From: Synergistaceae bacterium
Lineage (GTDB): Bacteria > Synergistota > Synergistia > Synergistales > Synergistaceae
Direction of reading: 5' to 3'
DNA length: 17,747 nt
NCBI GenBank assembly: GCA_030531285.1
Contig: JAUNNW010000008.1
Coordinates: 1-17,747 of the forward strand
Part shown: piece after piece, positions 1 to 6,839 of the stretch
Position numbering within the stretch: position 1 is the first letter of the stretch
Layout of the letters: the number at the start of each line of letters is the position of its first letter
Program-made: the position numbers and the translations under genes
The notes under the pieces: model-generated
The model's input: the letters and a program-made list of their open reading frames with translations, nothing else
Told to the model about the DNA's origin: nothing
The model's database searches: none

Positions 1-33
1 CTGAAAATTTTCAAGCAGTTCTTCTCTGTTCAT
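1..33 (-). CDS. rnc: 5' end of a gene, probably ribonuclease III (partial)
   Basis: Only the first 11 codons are in the window (MNREELLENFQ), reading off the left edge. The ATG is at 33-31, two bases after the fabF stop, and a GGAG lies about 14 nt upstream inside the end of fabF, so the gene is almost certainly co-transcribed with fabF. The protein is too short to identify by itself. The name rests on context: rnc, encoding the double-strand-specific RNase that processes rRNA precursors, commonly follows acpP or fabF in this gene block. The polar, acidic N-terminus fits RNase III, but another gene is possible. Confidence 0.5.
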   Translation of the reverse strand, partial: MNREELLENFQ

Positions 34-35
34 TT

Positions 36-1271
36 TTATCTGCATTTCTCCAATGCAATTGACGCATTATGTCCGCCGAAGGCAAACGCGTTGACCAGAA
101 CTTTCTCTGCCGCGGCATTAATCGCTTTGTTCGGAACGTAGTTAAGGTCACATTCAGGATCAGGCGTCGTGTAATTTATTGTGGGATGAACAACGCCTTT
201 CTCAACAGCCATAAGCGACGCAATAAGTCCCAGCACGCCGCTGGCGCCAAGCGCGTGGCCGATCATTGATTTGGTAGCCTGAATCAGCACCTTTTTCGAT
301 GCTTCTTCTCCCATTAACCGTTTTATTGCGGCTGTTTCCATTGAATCGTTAAAATGCGTTGACGTTCCGTGAGCATTTATAAGGTCAATTTCTTCAGGCT
401 TCCAGCCTGCTCTTTCCACCGCAAGCTTCATCGCGCGGTATGCTCCGTCTCCGGAAGGATCCGGCGCCGTTATGTGGTAAGCGTCGCAGGTCGCTCCGTA
501 CCCCTTTATCTCTGCGTAAATATGAGCGCCCCGCGCTTTGGCATTCTCGTAATCTTCAAGCATAACGACCCCTGCACCCTCACCAAGTACAAAACCGTTC
601 CTGTCCGCATCAAACGGCCGGCATGCAGTCGCAGGCTCCGTACTTATGCTCAAGGCTTTCAGGGCACCAAAAGCGGCGACTCCGAACGGAATGGCGGCGG
701 CTTCGGCACCTCCCGCAAGCATATAATCCGCATCTCCCCTGACAATCATGTGATAAGCTTCGCCGATGCTGTGCAGCGAAGTGGCACAGGCAGACGACAC
801 GGAGAAATTAGGTCCTTTCGCGTTGTGCCTTATGGCAACGTATGCCGACGGCATGTTCACAATCATCATGGGAACGGAAAAAGGCGACACACGGTCAGAA
901 CCCTTGTCCGCCAGAGTATATATATTTTCCACAGCGGTACCTATGCCGCCCTGACCGCTTCCGATACAGATTCCGAAACGTTCATGATCTGCCGATACAG
1001 TATCAAATTCCGCATCTTCTATGGCAAGACGCGAGGCAGCGTCGGCAAACTGAATCACCCTGTCCGTATGGCGCGCCTCTTTTTTGTCAAACCAATCCAA
1101 AGGATTAAAGTCTTTAACTTCACCCGCTATTTTCACTTTAAATTTTTCAGTGTCAAAAGACGAAATAAAATCTATCCCGTTTCTGCCTTCCGCCAAAGCA
1201 GACCAGTAATTGTTTTTTCCGGTTCCGACAGGCGATACCGCCCCTATTCCGGTTATCACTACTCGTTTCAT
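36..1271 (-). CDS. fabF: 3-oxoacyl-ACP synthase II (KAS II)
   Basis: Condensing enzyme that elongates acyl-ACP with malonyl-ACP in the cytosolic type II fatty-acid pathway. The 411-residue product has the normal family length. The nucleophile Cys162 is in SSACATS, and the catalytic His301 (AHGTST), Lys334 and His339 (KSMIGH) are all present, as is the C-terminal glycine-rich FAFGGHNAS loop. I chose the ATG at 1271 because the protein then begins MKRVVITGIGAVSP, as in the family, and an AAGGGGA ribosome-binding site lies just upstream; a longer in-frame opening reaches back into the acpP gene and is not credible. It follows acpP by 82 nt, a gap holding a stem-loop, and is followed by the probable rnc start after 2 nt. 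Identification is secure. Confidence 0.97.
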   Translation of the reverse strand: MKRVVITGIGAVSPVGTGKNNYWSALAEGRNGIDFISSFDTEKFKVKIAGEVKDFNPLDWFDKKEARHTDRVIQFADAASRLAIEDAEFDTVSADHERFGICIGSGQGGIGTAVENIYTLADKGSDRVSPFSVPMMIVNMPSAYVAIRHNAKGPNFSVSSACATSLHSIGEAYHMIVRGDADYMLAGGAEAAAIPFGVAAFGALKALSISTEPATACRPFDADRNGFVLGEGAGVVMLEDYENAKARGAHIYAEIKGYGATCDAYHITAPDPSGDGAYRAMKLAVERAGWKPEEIDLINAHGTSTHFNDSMETAAIKRLMGEEASKKVLIQATKSMIGHALGASGVLGLIASLMAVEKGVVHPTINYTTPDPECDLNYVPNKAINAAAEKVLVNAFAFGGHNASIALEKCR

Positions 1272-1306
1272 AAAATTCCCCTTCTCGTTTTTTGTTAAAA
1301 CATCAA

Positions 1307-1342
1307 GCGGCAGGAAGGCGGGAAATCTACTCTCCCTGCCGC
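1307..1342 (-). other. Stem-loop between acpP and fabF
   Basis: Arms 1307-1314 (GCGGCAGG) and 1335-1342 (CCTGCCGC) form a perfect 8-bp, GC-rich stem with a 20-nt loop in the acpP-fabF gap. No T-run follows on the minus strand, so it is not a full intrinsic terminator. Such structures can stabilise the 3' end of an upstream message or partly attenuate readthrough. A plausible role, which I infer, is to let the abundant carrier protein AcpP be made in excess over FabF. Confidence 0.45.
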
Positions 1343-1353
1343 GAAATACAACA

Positions 1354-1602
1354 CTATTCTGCGTCAAGTTTGCCTTTGATATAGTTAGTCGCCTCACCGA
1401 CTGTGGTAAGTTTTTCCGCGTCTTCATCGGGTATTTCAATGTCAAATTCTTCTTCTATACCCATGATAAGTTCGACGATGTCAAGTGAGTCTGCGCCAAG
1501 ATCTTCAACGAAGGAAGCTTCAGGTTTAATTTGGTCTTCCTCAACGTTAAGACGATCCATAACTATTTCCTTAAGTTTCGCGTCAATTTCTGCTGCTGTC
1601 AT
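1354..1602 (-). CDS. acpP: Acyl carrier protein
   Basis: Small acidic protein of 82 residues that carries growing acyl chains on a 4'-phosphopantetheine arm. The attachment serine is Ser39 in the invariant motif GADSLD, followed by the acidic helix II (IVELIMGIEEEF) that docks with FAS enzymes. The ATG at 1602 is chosen because it gives the normal length and is preceded by a near-ideal AAGGAGGTG ribosome-binding site, the strongest in this operon, which fits the high demand for ACP. The gene ends in TAG, so amber is an ordinary stop in this genome. It lies between fabG and fabF. Confidence 0.97.
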   Translation of the reverse strand: MTAAEIDAKLKEIVMDRLNVEEDQIKPEASFVEDLGADSLDIVELIMGIEEEFDIEIPDEDAEKLTTVGEATNYIKGKLDAE

Positions 1603-1649
1603 ATCACAGTTCACCTCCTTCCGGAATTTTATCAATAAAACTGACTGAT

Positions 1650-2384
1650 TTAATACATTGTCAAGCCGCCGTCCACCGTAAGAACCTGCCCAGTTATGTA
1701 ATCAGCGGCGTTAGACGCAAGAAACGCAACCGCTTTCGCGACATCTTCCGGCTGTCCCGCACGGGCAAGCGGTATCGCCTCAAGAGTTTTCTGCCGCGCT
1801 GTTTCAGGCATGCCGCGCGTCATATCCGTATCAATGAAGCCTGGGGCAACCGCATTGACTGTAATGTTTCTTGAACCTGCCTCTCTTGCGAGAGTTTTAA
1901 CAAGACCTATAATTCCTGCTTTTGCCGCCGAATAATTTGCCTGTCCGACGTTGCCGACAAGACCTGAAACGGAACTGACAGCTATAATTTTTCCCCTCCG
2001 TGCTTTAAGCATTGAACGCAAGACTTCTTTCGCGCAGTAAAATACAGAATTCAAATCAACGTTAAGCACCGCCTGCCAGTCTTCGTCCTTCATGCGGAGA
2101 AAAAGCGTGTCGCGATTTATACCCGCACTGCATACAAGCACTTCAACCGCGCCGAGCTTTTTCTCTGCCTCAGCGCACATGGCGGCAACCTCTTCATGTT
2201 TTGAAACGTCCGCGGCAAAAAATTCGCACCTGACACCTTTTTTGCGAATTTCATTAACAGTGTTTACAACTTCTTCAGAATCCGCAAGGTCGTTCAAAGC
2301 AATATCAAAACCCTGTACTGCAAGTTCCAACGCTATTGCTTTGCCTATTCCTCTGCCCGAACCGGTTACAAGTGCCGTTGACAT
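1650..2384 (-). CDS. fabG: 3-oxoacyl-ACP reductase
   Basis: NADPH-dependent short-chain dehydrogenase that reduces 3-oxoacyl-ACP to 3-hydroxyacyl-ACP. The 244-residue product has the Rossmann motif TGSGRGIG (residues 7-14) and the catalytic tetrad Asn112, Ser138, Tyr151 and Lys155 (YSAAK). The C-terminus GQVLTVDGG is typical of FabG. The usual NNAG motif reads CSAG here (86-88), a mild variation. The ATG at 2384 is supported by GGAGGG about 10 nt upstream. It lies between plsC and acpP in the fatty-acid operon. Many SDR proteins resemble each other, but position beside acpP and fabF makes FabG the clear assignment. Confidence 0.95.
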   Translation of the reverse strand: MSTALVTGSGRGIGKAIALELAVQGFDIALNDLADSEEVVNTVNEIRKKGVRCEFFAADVSKHEEVAAMCAEAEKKLGAVEVLVCSAGINRDTLFLRMKDEDWQAVLNVDLNSVFYCAKEVLRSMLKARRGKIIAVSSVSGLVGNVGQANYSAAKAGIIGLVKTLAREAGSRNITVNAVAPGFIDTDMTRGMPETARQKTLEAIPLARAGQPEDVAKAVAFLASNAADYITGQVLTVDGGLTMY

Positions 2385-2462
2385 ATATATATCCCTCCGT
2401 TCAAAACGCACGTGTTTTCAGTTTATTTATTAAAAAATCTACGCACGAAGAAACTTTAAGCC

Positions 2463-3134
2463 TCAATTTTCCTTAAGCTTTAATATTCCGTTTTTTATGT
2501 CGCGGGCTTCTCTTTCCCTGTAAAATTCGTTCAGTTTTTCGAGTATCAGCGCCGTTTTTTCCTTGTCCGTCAGTTCAGCCGGCAGTTCTTCAGGGTCTAT
2601 CGGCCTTCCGAATTCTACGTAGAGCTTTGCCGGACGCAGAAAACACGCACCCGCCGGAAGAGCGCGGAAAGAACCCCCAAGCCAGACAGGAATCACAGGA
2701 GCCTTTGTTTTAACCGCTATAAGCGGCAGACCACCTTTCAGCTCGTTCAGTCTCCCTGTCGCCGTACGTATGCCCTCCGGACAGCCTACAACCGAAACAC
2801 CTTTGTCCAGCCTGTTTTGACTCTCCCTAATCGCGCCAAGCAGCGAATATCTGCCCCTCTTGTCCAACGCTATCGCATCACAGGAACGCAGAAAAAATCC
2901 TGCATACGGGTGATTTATCCATACAGAGCGCGTAAGCGGGCTTATCCTGCGTCTGTACGGAAAATACAGCGCGGCCGCCAGCATGTAACAGTCTATCGCG
3001 CTTGCGTGATTGGCTGCGAAAAATCCCGCTTTCCCGTCAGCAATTTCTTTAATGTTTTCTGTTCCAAGCACTTCAAAGCGGTTGCAGAGCTTGAATACAA
3101 GGAAGCAGACACCCAGAAAAAAACCGTAGAACAT
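2463..3134 (-). CDS. plsC: 1-acyl-sn-glycerol-3-phosphate acyltransferase (PlsC-like)
   Basis: Membrane-associated acyltransferase expected to acylate lysophosphatidic acid to phosphatidic acid. The 223-residue protein has an N-terminal hydrophobic stretch (residues 1-17), the HX4D catalytic motif (His43 to Asp48 in NHASAID), a glycerol-phosphate-binding motif at 118-121 (CPEG, more often FPEG), and a motif IV region at 147-153 (VIPVWLGG). The third motif continues GIRTATG instead of the usual GTRS, so acceptor or acyl-donor preference may differ. It lies between fabD and fabG, where related clusters often carry the enoyl reductase gene fabK. The start has no convincing Shine-Dalgarno sequence; no alternative in-frame start exists between it and the fabD stop. 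The family is secure and the exact substrate is inferred. Confidence 0.85.
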   Translation of the reverse strand: MFYGFFLGVCFLVFKLCNRFEVLGTENIKEIADGKAGFFAANHASAIDCYMLAAALYFPYRRRISPLTRSVWINHPYAGFFLRSCDAIALDKRGRYSLLGAIRESQNRLDKGVSVVGCPEGIRTATGRLNELKGGLPLIAVKTKAPVIPVWLGGSFRALPAGACFLRPAKLYVEFGRPIDPEELPAELTDKEKTALILEKLNEFYREREARDIKNGILKLKEN

Positions 3135-3198
3135 TATTTTAACAGCCCCGTTCCGTACAGAGCCTGCAAAGCGTGTTGTCTGACACCTGTTTTAACTT

Positions 3199-4140
3199 TT
3201 AACCTTTTATAATCTCCGCTGCCTTTTCAATATCCTCAGGAGAAGATACCGACACCGGCGTATTGCCTTTCAATATTTTTCTTATGAGACCTGACAAAAC
3301 ACTTCCGGGCCCCATTTCTATGTACTTCTCCGCCCCTGCTTCCTTCATTCTGAGCACGTCCTGCACCCAAAGCACGGGCGAAAACGTCTGTTCGTAAAGC
3401 GCACGGCGGATATCCTCAACAGTCCTGAGCAGAGTTGCTTCCGCATTGCTGACAACAGGACAGAGAGGATTCTTCCATTCAAGCTTTTCAAATTCGGCTT
3501 TAAGCTTCTCCGCGACAGGACGCATAAGGCTGCAGTGAAAAGGACCCGAAACACGCAGCGGAACGGTGCGCGCCCTGTGCTGTTCCTTTATAATTTTCTC
3601 GGTTCGGGCTACAGCTTCCGTGTGCCCTGAAATAACAATCTGCTCTGGCTGGTTGACGTTTGCCGCACTGCAAACCTGTCCATTTTCAGCCTGTTTGCAG
3701 ACAGCCATTACTTCGTCAAGAGGCATACCTATAACCGCAAGCATCGTTCCTCTGCCGGCAGGCACCGCTTCCTGCATGAGCTTTCCGCGCAGCCTCACAA
3801 GACGCACGCAGTCGGCAAGGGAAAGAACACCGCTCGCAACCATTGCGGTATATTCTCCCAAGCTGTGTCCCGCCATACATACCGGCTTTAATATTTCGCC
3901 GATTTCTTCCTGAACAGCCCTGTAGACCGCTATACTGACCGTAAGGATAGCCGGCTGCGTTATTTCAGTCTGCATAAGCTCCTCCTGAGTACCGTTAAAA
4001 ATAACATCACTCAACTTGAAACCAAGCGCCTCATCAGCTTCTTCAAAAACCTCAGCCGCCGCCCTGTATTTTTCCTTGAAAGCCTGTCCCATGCCGGGGC
4101 GCTGTGCGCCCTGCCCCGGGAAAACAACAGCATAACTCAT
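3199..4140 (-). CDS. fabD: Malonyl-CoA:ACP transacylase
   Basis: Transfers malonyl from CoA to ACP to supply the elongation units. The 313-residue protein opens with the family signature FPGQGAQ (7-13). The nucleophile Ser93 lies in GHSLGE, Arg118 is the malonyl-carboxylate-binding arginine, and His202 (PFHCSLM) completes the active site. The ATG at 4140 is preceded by GGAGG with about 8 nt spacing. It lies 28 nt downstream of plsX. The substrate, malonyl-CoA, is also the known ligand of the FapR family, whose member heads this operon. Confidence 0.96.
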   Translation of the reverse strand: MSYAVVFPGQGAQRPGMGQAFKEKYRAAAEVFEEADEALGFKLSDVIFNGTQEELMQTEITQPAILTVSIAVYRAVQEEIGEILKPVCMAGHSLGEYTAMVASGVLSLADCVRLVRLRGKLMQEAVPAGRGTMLAVIGMPLDEVMAVCKQAENGQVCSAANVNQPEQIVISGHTEAVARTEKIIKEQHRARTVPLRVSGPFHCSLMRPVAEKLKAEFEKLEWKNPLCPVVSNAEATLLRTVEDIRRALYEQTFSPVLWVQDVLRMKEAGAEKYIEMGPGSVLSGLIRKILKGNTPVSVSSPEDIEKAAEIIKG

Positions 4141-4168
4141 GCAAAAACCTCCGCTGCAATGCGCTCCT

Positions 4169-5164
4169 TTATCTTTTGGCTATCGCTTCCATAATTTTAA
4201 CAAGACCGTCGCGTTTCACAAAATCGTCCGCTCCGAGAATTGCATAACAGAGCTGCGTTTTCCGCGATCTTCCGTGCACTTTTATAACGGTGCCGTTGAC
4301 GCCGAGAAGACAGGCGTGACCGATTTTGGTCCAGTCAATGCGCGCCGAAAACCGTTTTACGGCAGGAAGCATAAACGGCAGACCGAGTTTTGGAAGCAAA
4401 TGTTCCTTAAATTCTTTTTTAAATTCAGTTTTGATCAAATCCACAAGTCCTTCGGCAAATTTAATCATAACGTTACCTGTAAATCCGTCGCAGACAACAA
4501 CATCGCAGGAACCTTCCGAAAGCTCGTTTGCTTCTACAAACCCGCAGTAATTAATATCATCGTCAGCCTTAAGCATTTCAGCGGCGGATAAAATCGCTTC
4601 ATCTCCCTTAATGTCCTCAGTGCCGATATTAAGCAGCTTAACCTCAGGATTGTCAATATGCTCAAATATCTGGGCGTAAATATGCCCCATTGCGGCAAAC
4701 TGGTAAAGGTTTACCGGCTTGCAGTGGACAGTCGCCCCGACGTCAAGCAGAAGCACGGGACGGCTGACGGACGGATAAACTATGCCGAGGGCAGGCCGGT
4801 CAATACCCTCAAGTCTTCCGAGAATAAGCACGCCGCCGGCGGCTACCGCCCCTGTATTTCCGGCGGTTACAAGCCCGTCTGCCCTGCCTTCCTTAACCAT
4901 TCGGAGCGCAACCACCAAACTTGAATCTTTTTTCTTGCGGATTGAAACGGAAGGATGGTCATCGCCCTGAATGACTTCTGAAGTATGAATAATTTTAATT
5001 CTGCCAAGCACGTCCGCAGGGGCTTTGGCTATAAGCGGTTCAATCTGCGCTGAATCCCCCACGAGAGCCACCTGTAAATTACTGCGTTTTGTACAGGCTT
5101 CTACAGCCCCCTCACAGGCAGCTTTCGGCGCAAAATCACCGCCCATTGCATCTATGGCAATCAT
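4169..5164 (-). CDS. plsX: Phosphate acyltransferase PlsX
   Basis: Peripheral membrane enzyme that converts acyl-ACP to acyl-phosphate, the donor for PlsY in the first step of phospholipid synthesis. The 331-residue product begins IAIDAMGGDFAP, the diagnostic PlsX N-terminus, and contains SVSIRKKKDSS and TAGNTGA. The ATG at 5164 is chosen over an upstream opening because it matches the family N-terminus, has GGGAGG upstream, and overlaps the fapR stop in an ATGA arrangement, indicating translational coupling to fapR. No plsY is visible in the window. Confidence 0.96.
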   Translation of the reverse strand: MIAIDAMGGDFAPKAACEGAVEACTKRSNLQVALVGDSAQIEPLIAKAPADVLGRIKIIHTSEVIQGDDHPSVSIRKKKDSSLVVALRMVKEGRADGLVTAGNTGAVAAGGVLILGRLEGIDRPALGIVYPSVSRPVLLLDVGATVHCKPVNLYQFAAMGHIYAQIFEHIDNPEVKLLNIGTEDIKGDEAILSAAEMLKADDDINYCGFVEANELSEGSCDVVVCDGFTGNVMIKFAEGLVDLIKTEFKKEFKEHLLPKLGLPFMLPAVKRFSARIDWTKIGHACLLGVNGTVIKVHGRSRKTQLCYAILGADDFVKRDGLVKIMEAIAKR

Positions 5165-5754
5165 TTTTTCAGACCTCCCGCCTGCGCTTTCTCCGTGCCG
5201 CTGCATCCAACAGCGACAAAGCGTCCTGTAAAAATTTCTTTTCTCTCCACGCTGGCGTGAACGCTTACTACATATTCCCCGTTCTTGTGTACGCCGACCT
5301 TCGCGCGGGCAACAACCCGCTCCCCTATCCGCACCGGTTCCTTATAAAATATTCTGGCGCCTTTTATTACGACAGACTCACAGTCAATCGCGGAAACAGC
5401 CAGCGTCGATGCCTGCGTATATATATAATAGTCGCTTATTATATCCGTATGGCGAAAACTTAAATCTCTTGTTCCGACAAGAACTGAAAGTGCTCCTTTA
5501 TTTGGTTCGAGCTCAAGCAGTTCGCCTACAACGTCCTCTGTTTTCAGGGAGCGAAGCCTGCTGGTAGCCTTTTCTGCCATCAGCCTTGCGCGTTCGCGAA
5601 CCTCAGGAACAGAAAGAAGCCCCCTGTCAAGACGAACAGTACTCACGCTGACGCCAAGCGACGAAGCAAGCTCCTGATCTGTCAGGAGAGGATTGCTGCC
5701 TATTAAATCCAAAAGCTTCTTATGGCGTACTGCCCTTGCATTGTCCGTGCGCAT
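5161..5754 (-). CDS. fapR: FapR-type lipid biosynthesis repressor with altered ligand pocket
   Basis: Transcription factor with an N-terminal DeoR-type helix-turn-helix (about 10-60) and a C-terminal hot-dog thioesterase-like ligand domain (about 75-185). In Bacillus, FapR represses fatty-acid genes and is released by malonyl-CoA. The recognition helix TVRLDR (39-44) is nearly identical to the Bacillus TIRLDR. By hand alignment to the Bacillus protein as I recall it, the malonyl-contacting Arg106, Gly107 and Asn115 correspond here to Ser107, Asp108 and Ser116, while Phe99 is kept (Phe100). It heads the fatty-acid operon, has a GGAGG site 5 nt before the ATG, and has an operator-like sequence in its leader, so it probably autoregulates. 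The family is clear; the sensed ligand is open. Confidence 0.88.
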   Translation of the reverse strand: MRTDNARAVRHKKLLDLIGSNPLLTDQELASSLGVSVSTVRLDRGLLSVPEVRERARLMAEKATSRLRSLKTEDVVGELLELEPNKGALSVLVGTRDLSFRHTDIISDYYIYTQASTLAVSAIDCESVVIKGARIFYKEPVRIGERVVARAKVGVHKNGEYVVSVHASVERKEIFTGRFVAVGCSGTEKAQAGGLKK

Positions 5755-5775
5755 GAGGACCTCCGCGAATCAGAA

Positions 5776-5792
5776 TTATGACCTGCTGCTAA
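5776..5792 (-). promoter_or_regulatory. Candidate FapR operator in the fapR leader
   Basis: On the minus strand the 17-mer TTAGCAGCAGGTCATAA matches the 17-bp FapR box I recall from Bacillus (TTAGTACCTAGTCTTAA) at 12 of 17 positions, including both outer tetrads and the GTC core. It begins about 11 nt downstream of the TATAAT box, at about +5 to +21 from the expected start point. Binding there would block promoter clearance and give autoregulation of the whole operon. The consensus is from memory and the site was found by eye. Confidence 0.5.
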
Positions 5793-5803
5793 CACTTGGA
5801 CAT

Positions 5804-5831
5804 ATTATATGCCGATACGGAAAAAAGTCAA
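5804..5831 (-). promoter_or_regulatory. Sigma-70-type promoter of the fapR-fab operon
   Basis: TTGACT at 5831-5826 (5/6 to the -35 consensus) and TATAAT at 5809-5804 (6/6) are separated by 16 nt, reading on the minus strand. This is the best promoter in the window. Initiation is expected near 5797, giving a leader of about 43 nt before the fapR ATG. The -35 box lies directly after the T-run of the preceding terminator. Confidence 0.8.
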
Positions 5832-5834
5832 CAA

Positions 5835-5860
5835 AAAATGCGGACATTCGTCCGCATTTT
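5835..5860 (-). terminator. Rho-independent terminator upstream of the fapR operon
   Basis: A perfect 11-bp stem (5835-5845, AAAATGCGGAC, with 5850-5860) closes a 4-nt loop and is followed on the minus strand by a run of six T. It ends transcription of the secreted-protein gene at 5880-6374 and insulates the fapR promoter immediately downstream. The A-run on the other side means it could also act on plus-strand transcripts. Confidence 0.85.
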
Positions 5861-5879
5861 GATCCATTTTGACCGTTTC

Positions 5880-6374
5880 TCAGCGCTTTTTCTTCGCTGC
5901 AATTTCCATGGTTTTGTCATACAGCTTGTTCAGGCAGTCTTCCTTGTCCGCAGGGAGCTGCTGCCAGTCGTCAATACCGCGCGTTCTCACGGACGAACTG
6001 CTGCCCTGACTGCTTTGCTGACTGTATGAAGAGCCTGAAAGCTTCGAACTTTCAAAGCTTGTCTCATCCAGAATTTTGTACTTTCTTTCAGTTTTGTGAA
6101 AAGCGTAGAGGAAGCGGTCTTCCCGTTTTGTCTCACGCGTTTCGCCTGGTTTGAACGTCTCTTTTATTTCCGAAACGGAAGTCACTTGCGCCGTGTAATA
6201 ACTGCCGCATTTTTTAACGGAGCTTTCATCCAGCGTCACTGTATAGTTTCTGCTGAAATCCCTGTCGCTCGTCTCACGTGAAACAACAGTCACGTTTCCG
6301 GCAAAAGACGCAGCCGCAAAAACTGTTGAAAGACACACTGCGCCGGTCAGGACAATCAATTTTCTTCTGTTCAT
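5880..6374 (-). CDS. Secreted or periplasmic protein of unknown function
   Basis: The 164-residue product is not one I recognise. It has an Arg/Lys-rich start, a hydrophobic segment (about 6-24) and a likely signal-peptidase I site after SFA (residue 25), so it should be exported. The mature part is strongly charged, with a probable beta-rich region (28-110) and then a Ser/Gln-rich flexible linker (about 111-128: SKLSGSSYSQQSSQGSSSS) before a short helical C-terminus rich in Lys. The N-terminal cysteine is not in a good lipobox. GAGGTGG precedes the ATG. The gene is monocistronic, lying between two strong terminators, so it is an independent unit inside an otherwise conserved housekeeping block. 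Confidence 0.8.
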   Translation of the reverse strand: MNRRKLIVLTGAVCLSTVFAAASFAGNVTVVSRETSDRDFSRNYTVTLDESSVKKCGSYYTAQVTSVSEIKETFKPGETRETKREDRFLYAFHKTERKYKILDETSFESSKLSGSSYSQQSSQGSSSSVRTRGIDDWQQLPADKEDCLNKLYDKTMEIAAKKKR

Positions 6375-6390
6375 TACTGAACCACCTCAC

Positions 6391-6420
6391 TGAATTTATT
6401 TTCATGGTGAATTTATTATA
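6391..6420 (-). promoter_or_regulatory. Putative promoter and direct repeat of the secreted-protein gene
   Basis: A perfect TATAAT lies at 6420-6415 on the minus strand, about 40 nt before the ATG, but no good -35 box stands at 16-18 nt. The 10-mer AATAAATTCA occurs twice here (6417-6408 and 6400-6391) with starts 17 nt apart, overlapping the -10 and the expected start point. Together this may be a weak or regulated promoter with a paired binding site. Confidence 0.35.
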
Positions 6421-6508
6421 GGCGTTTTAATCGGAAAGGGCATACGTAATTTATGCCGAAATTTCGCGTACATTCACAGCTGATATATTTTCTGCGGCAC
6501 AGAAAACA

Positions 6509-6536
6509 AAATGAGAAACCTCGCGGTCTCTCATTT
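6509..6536 (-). terminator. Rho-independent terminator after rpmF
   Basis: Arms 6509-6520 and 6525-6536 pair over 12 bp with a single G-U pair on the minus-strand transcript, closing a GCGA (GNRA-type) tetraloop. A T-rich tract (TTTTGTTTTC) follows. It lies 24 nt beyond the rpmF stop and ends the ackA-yceD-rpmF transcript. The rest of 6375-6559 holds only the putative promoter region of the downstream gene. Confidence 0.85.
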
Positions 6537-6559
6537 ATAAACTTACAGAACGGATTAAC

Positions 6560-6763
6560 CTATTCTTCAGCCGCTTTGGCTTCTTTTACGTCAAGGACTT
6601 TACGTCCTCTATAGTATCCGCAGGCAGGACATACGCAATACTGGCGCACTGTTTCGCCGCAGTGCGAACAGGTTGTTGCTCCGCTTGTCGTGAGTTCGCC
6701 AAGGTACTGTGATTTACGCTTGTGTGAACGTGCATGTGAGACTCTTCTCTTCGGGACTGCCAT
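6560..6763 (-). CDS. rpmF: 50S ribosomal protein L32
   Basis: The 67-residue protein begins AVPKRRVSHARSHKRKSQ, the classic L32 N-terminus, and carries a zinc ribbon with Cys32-x2-Cys35 and Cys45-x2-Cys48. It is therefore the zinc-binding (C+) form. A purine-rich AAGGGGGG site precedes the ATG. It follows the DUF177 gene, the usual arrangement, and ends at TAG. It can be transcribed from its own extended -10 promoter as well as by readthrough from upstream. Confidence 0.97.
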   Translation of the reverse strand: MAVPKRRVSHARSHKRKSQYLGELTTSGATTCSHCGETVRQYCVCPACGYYRGRKVLDVKEAKAAEE

Positions 6764-6807
6764 CTTGTTCCCCCCTTAGTTCCTTAAACACAAAAATTAC
6801 AGAGGTG

Positions 6808-6816
6808 ATTATAGCA
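6808..6816 (-). promoter_or_regulatory. Extended -10 promoter for rpmF
   Basis: TGCTATAAT on the minus strand is an extended -10 element with a perfect TATAAT. No strong -35 is seen, which is acceptable for extended -10 promoters; upstream is A-rich. It lies in the 76-nt gap between the DUF177 gene and rpmF and would give a leader of about 38 nt, allowing extra L32 synthesis. Confidence 0.6.
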
Positions 6817-6839
6817 CTTTTTTCTATTTTTGCATTAAG

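Noticed and set aside
369..1298. Long plus-strand open frame across fabF (309 codons)
   Set aside because: Antisense shadow of fabF; low-complexity Arg-rich product, no ribosome-binding site, and the minus-strand protein has all catalytic residues.
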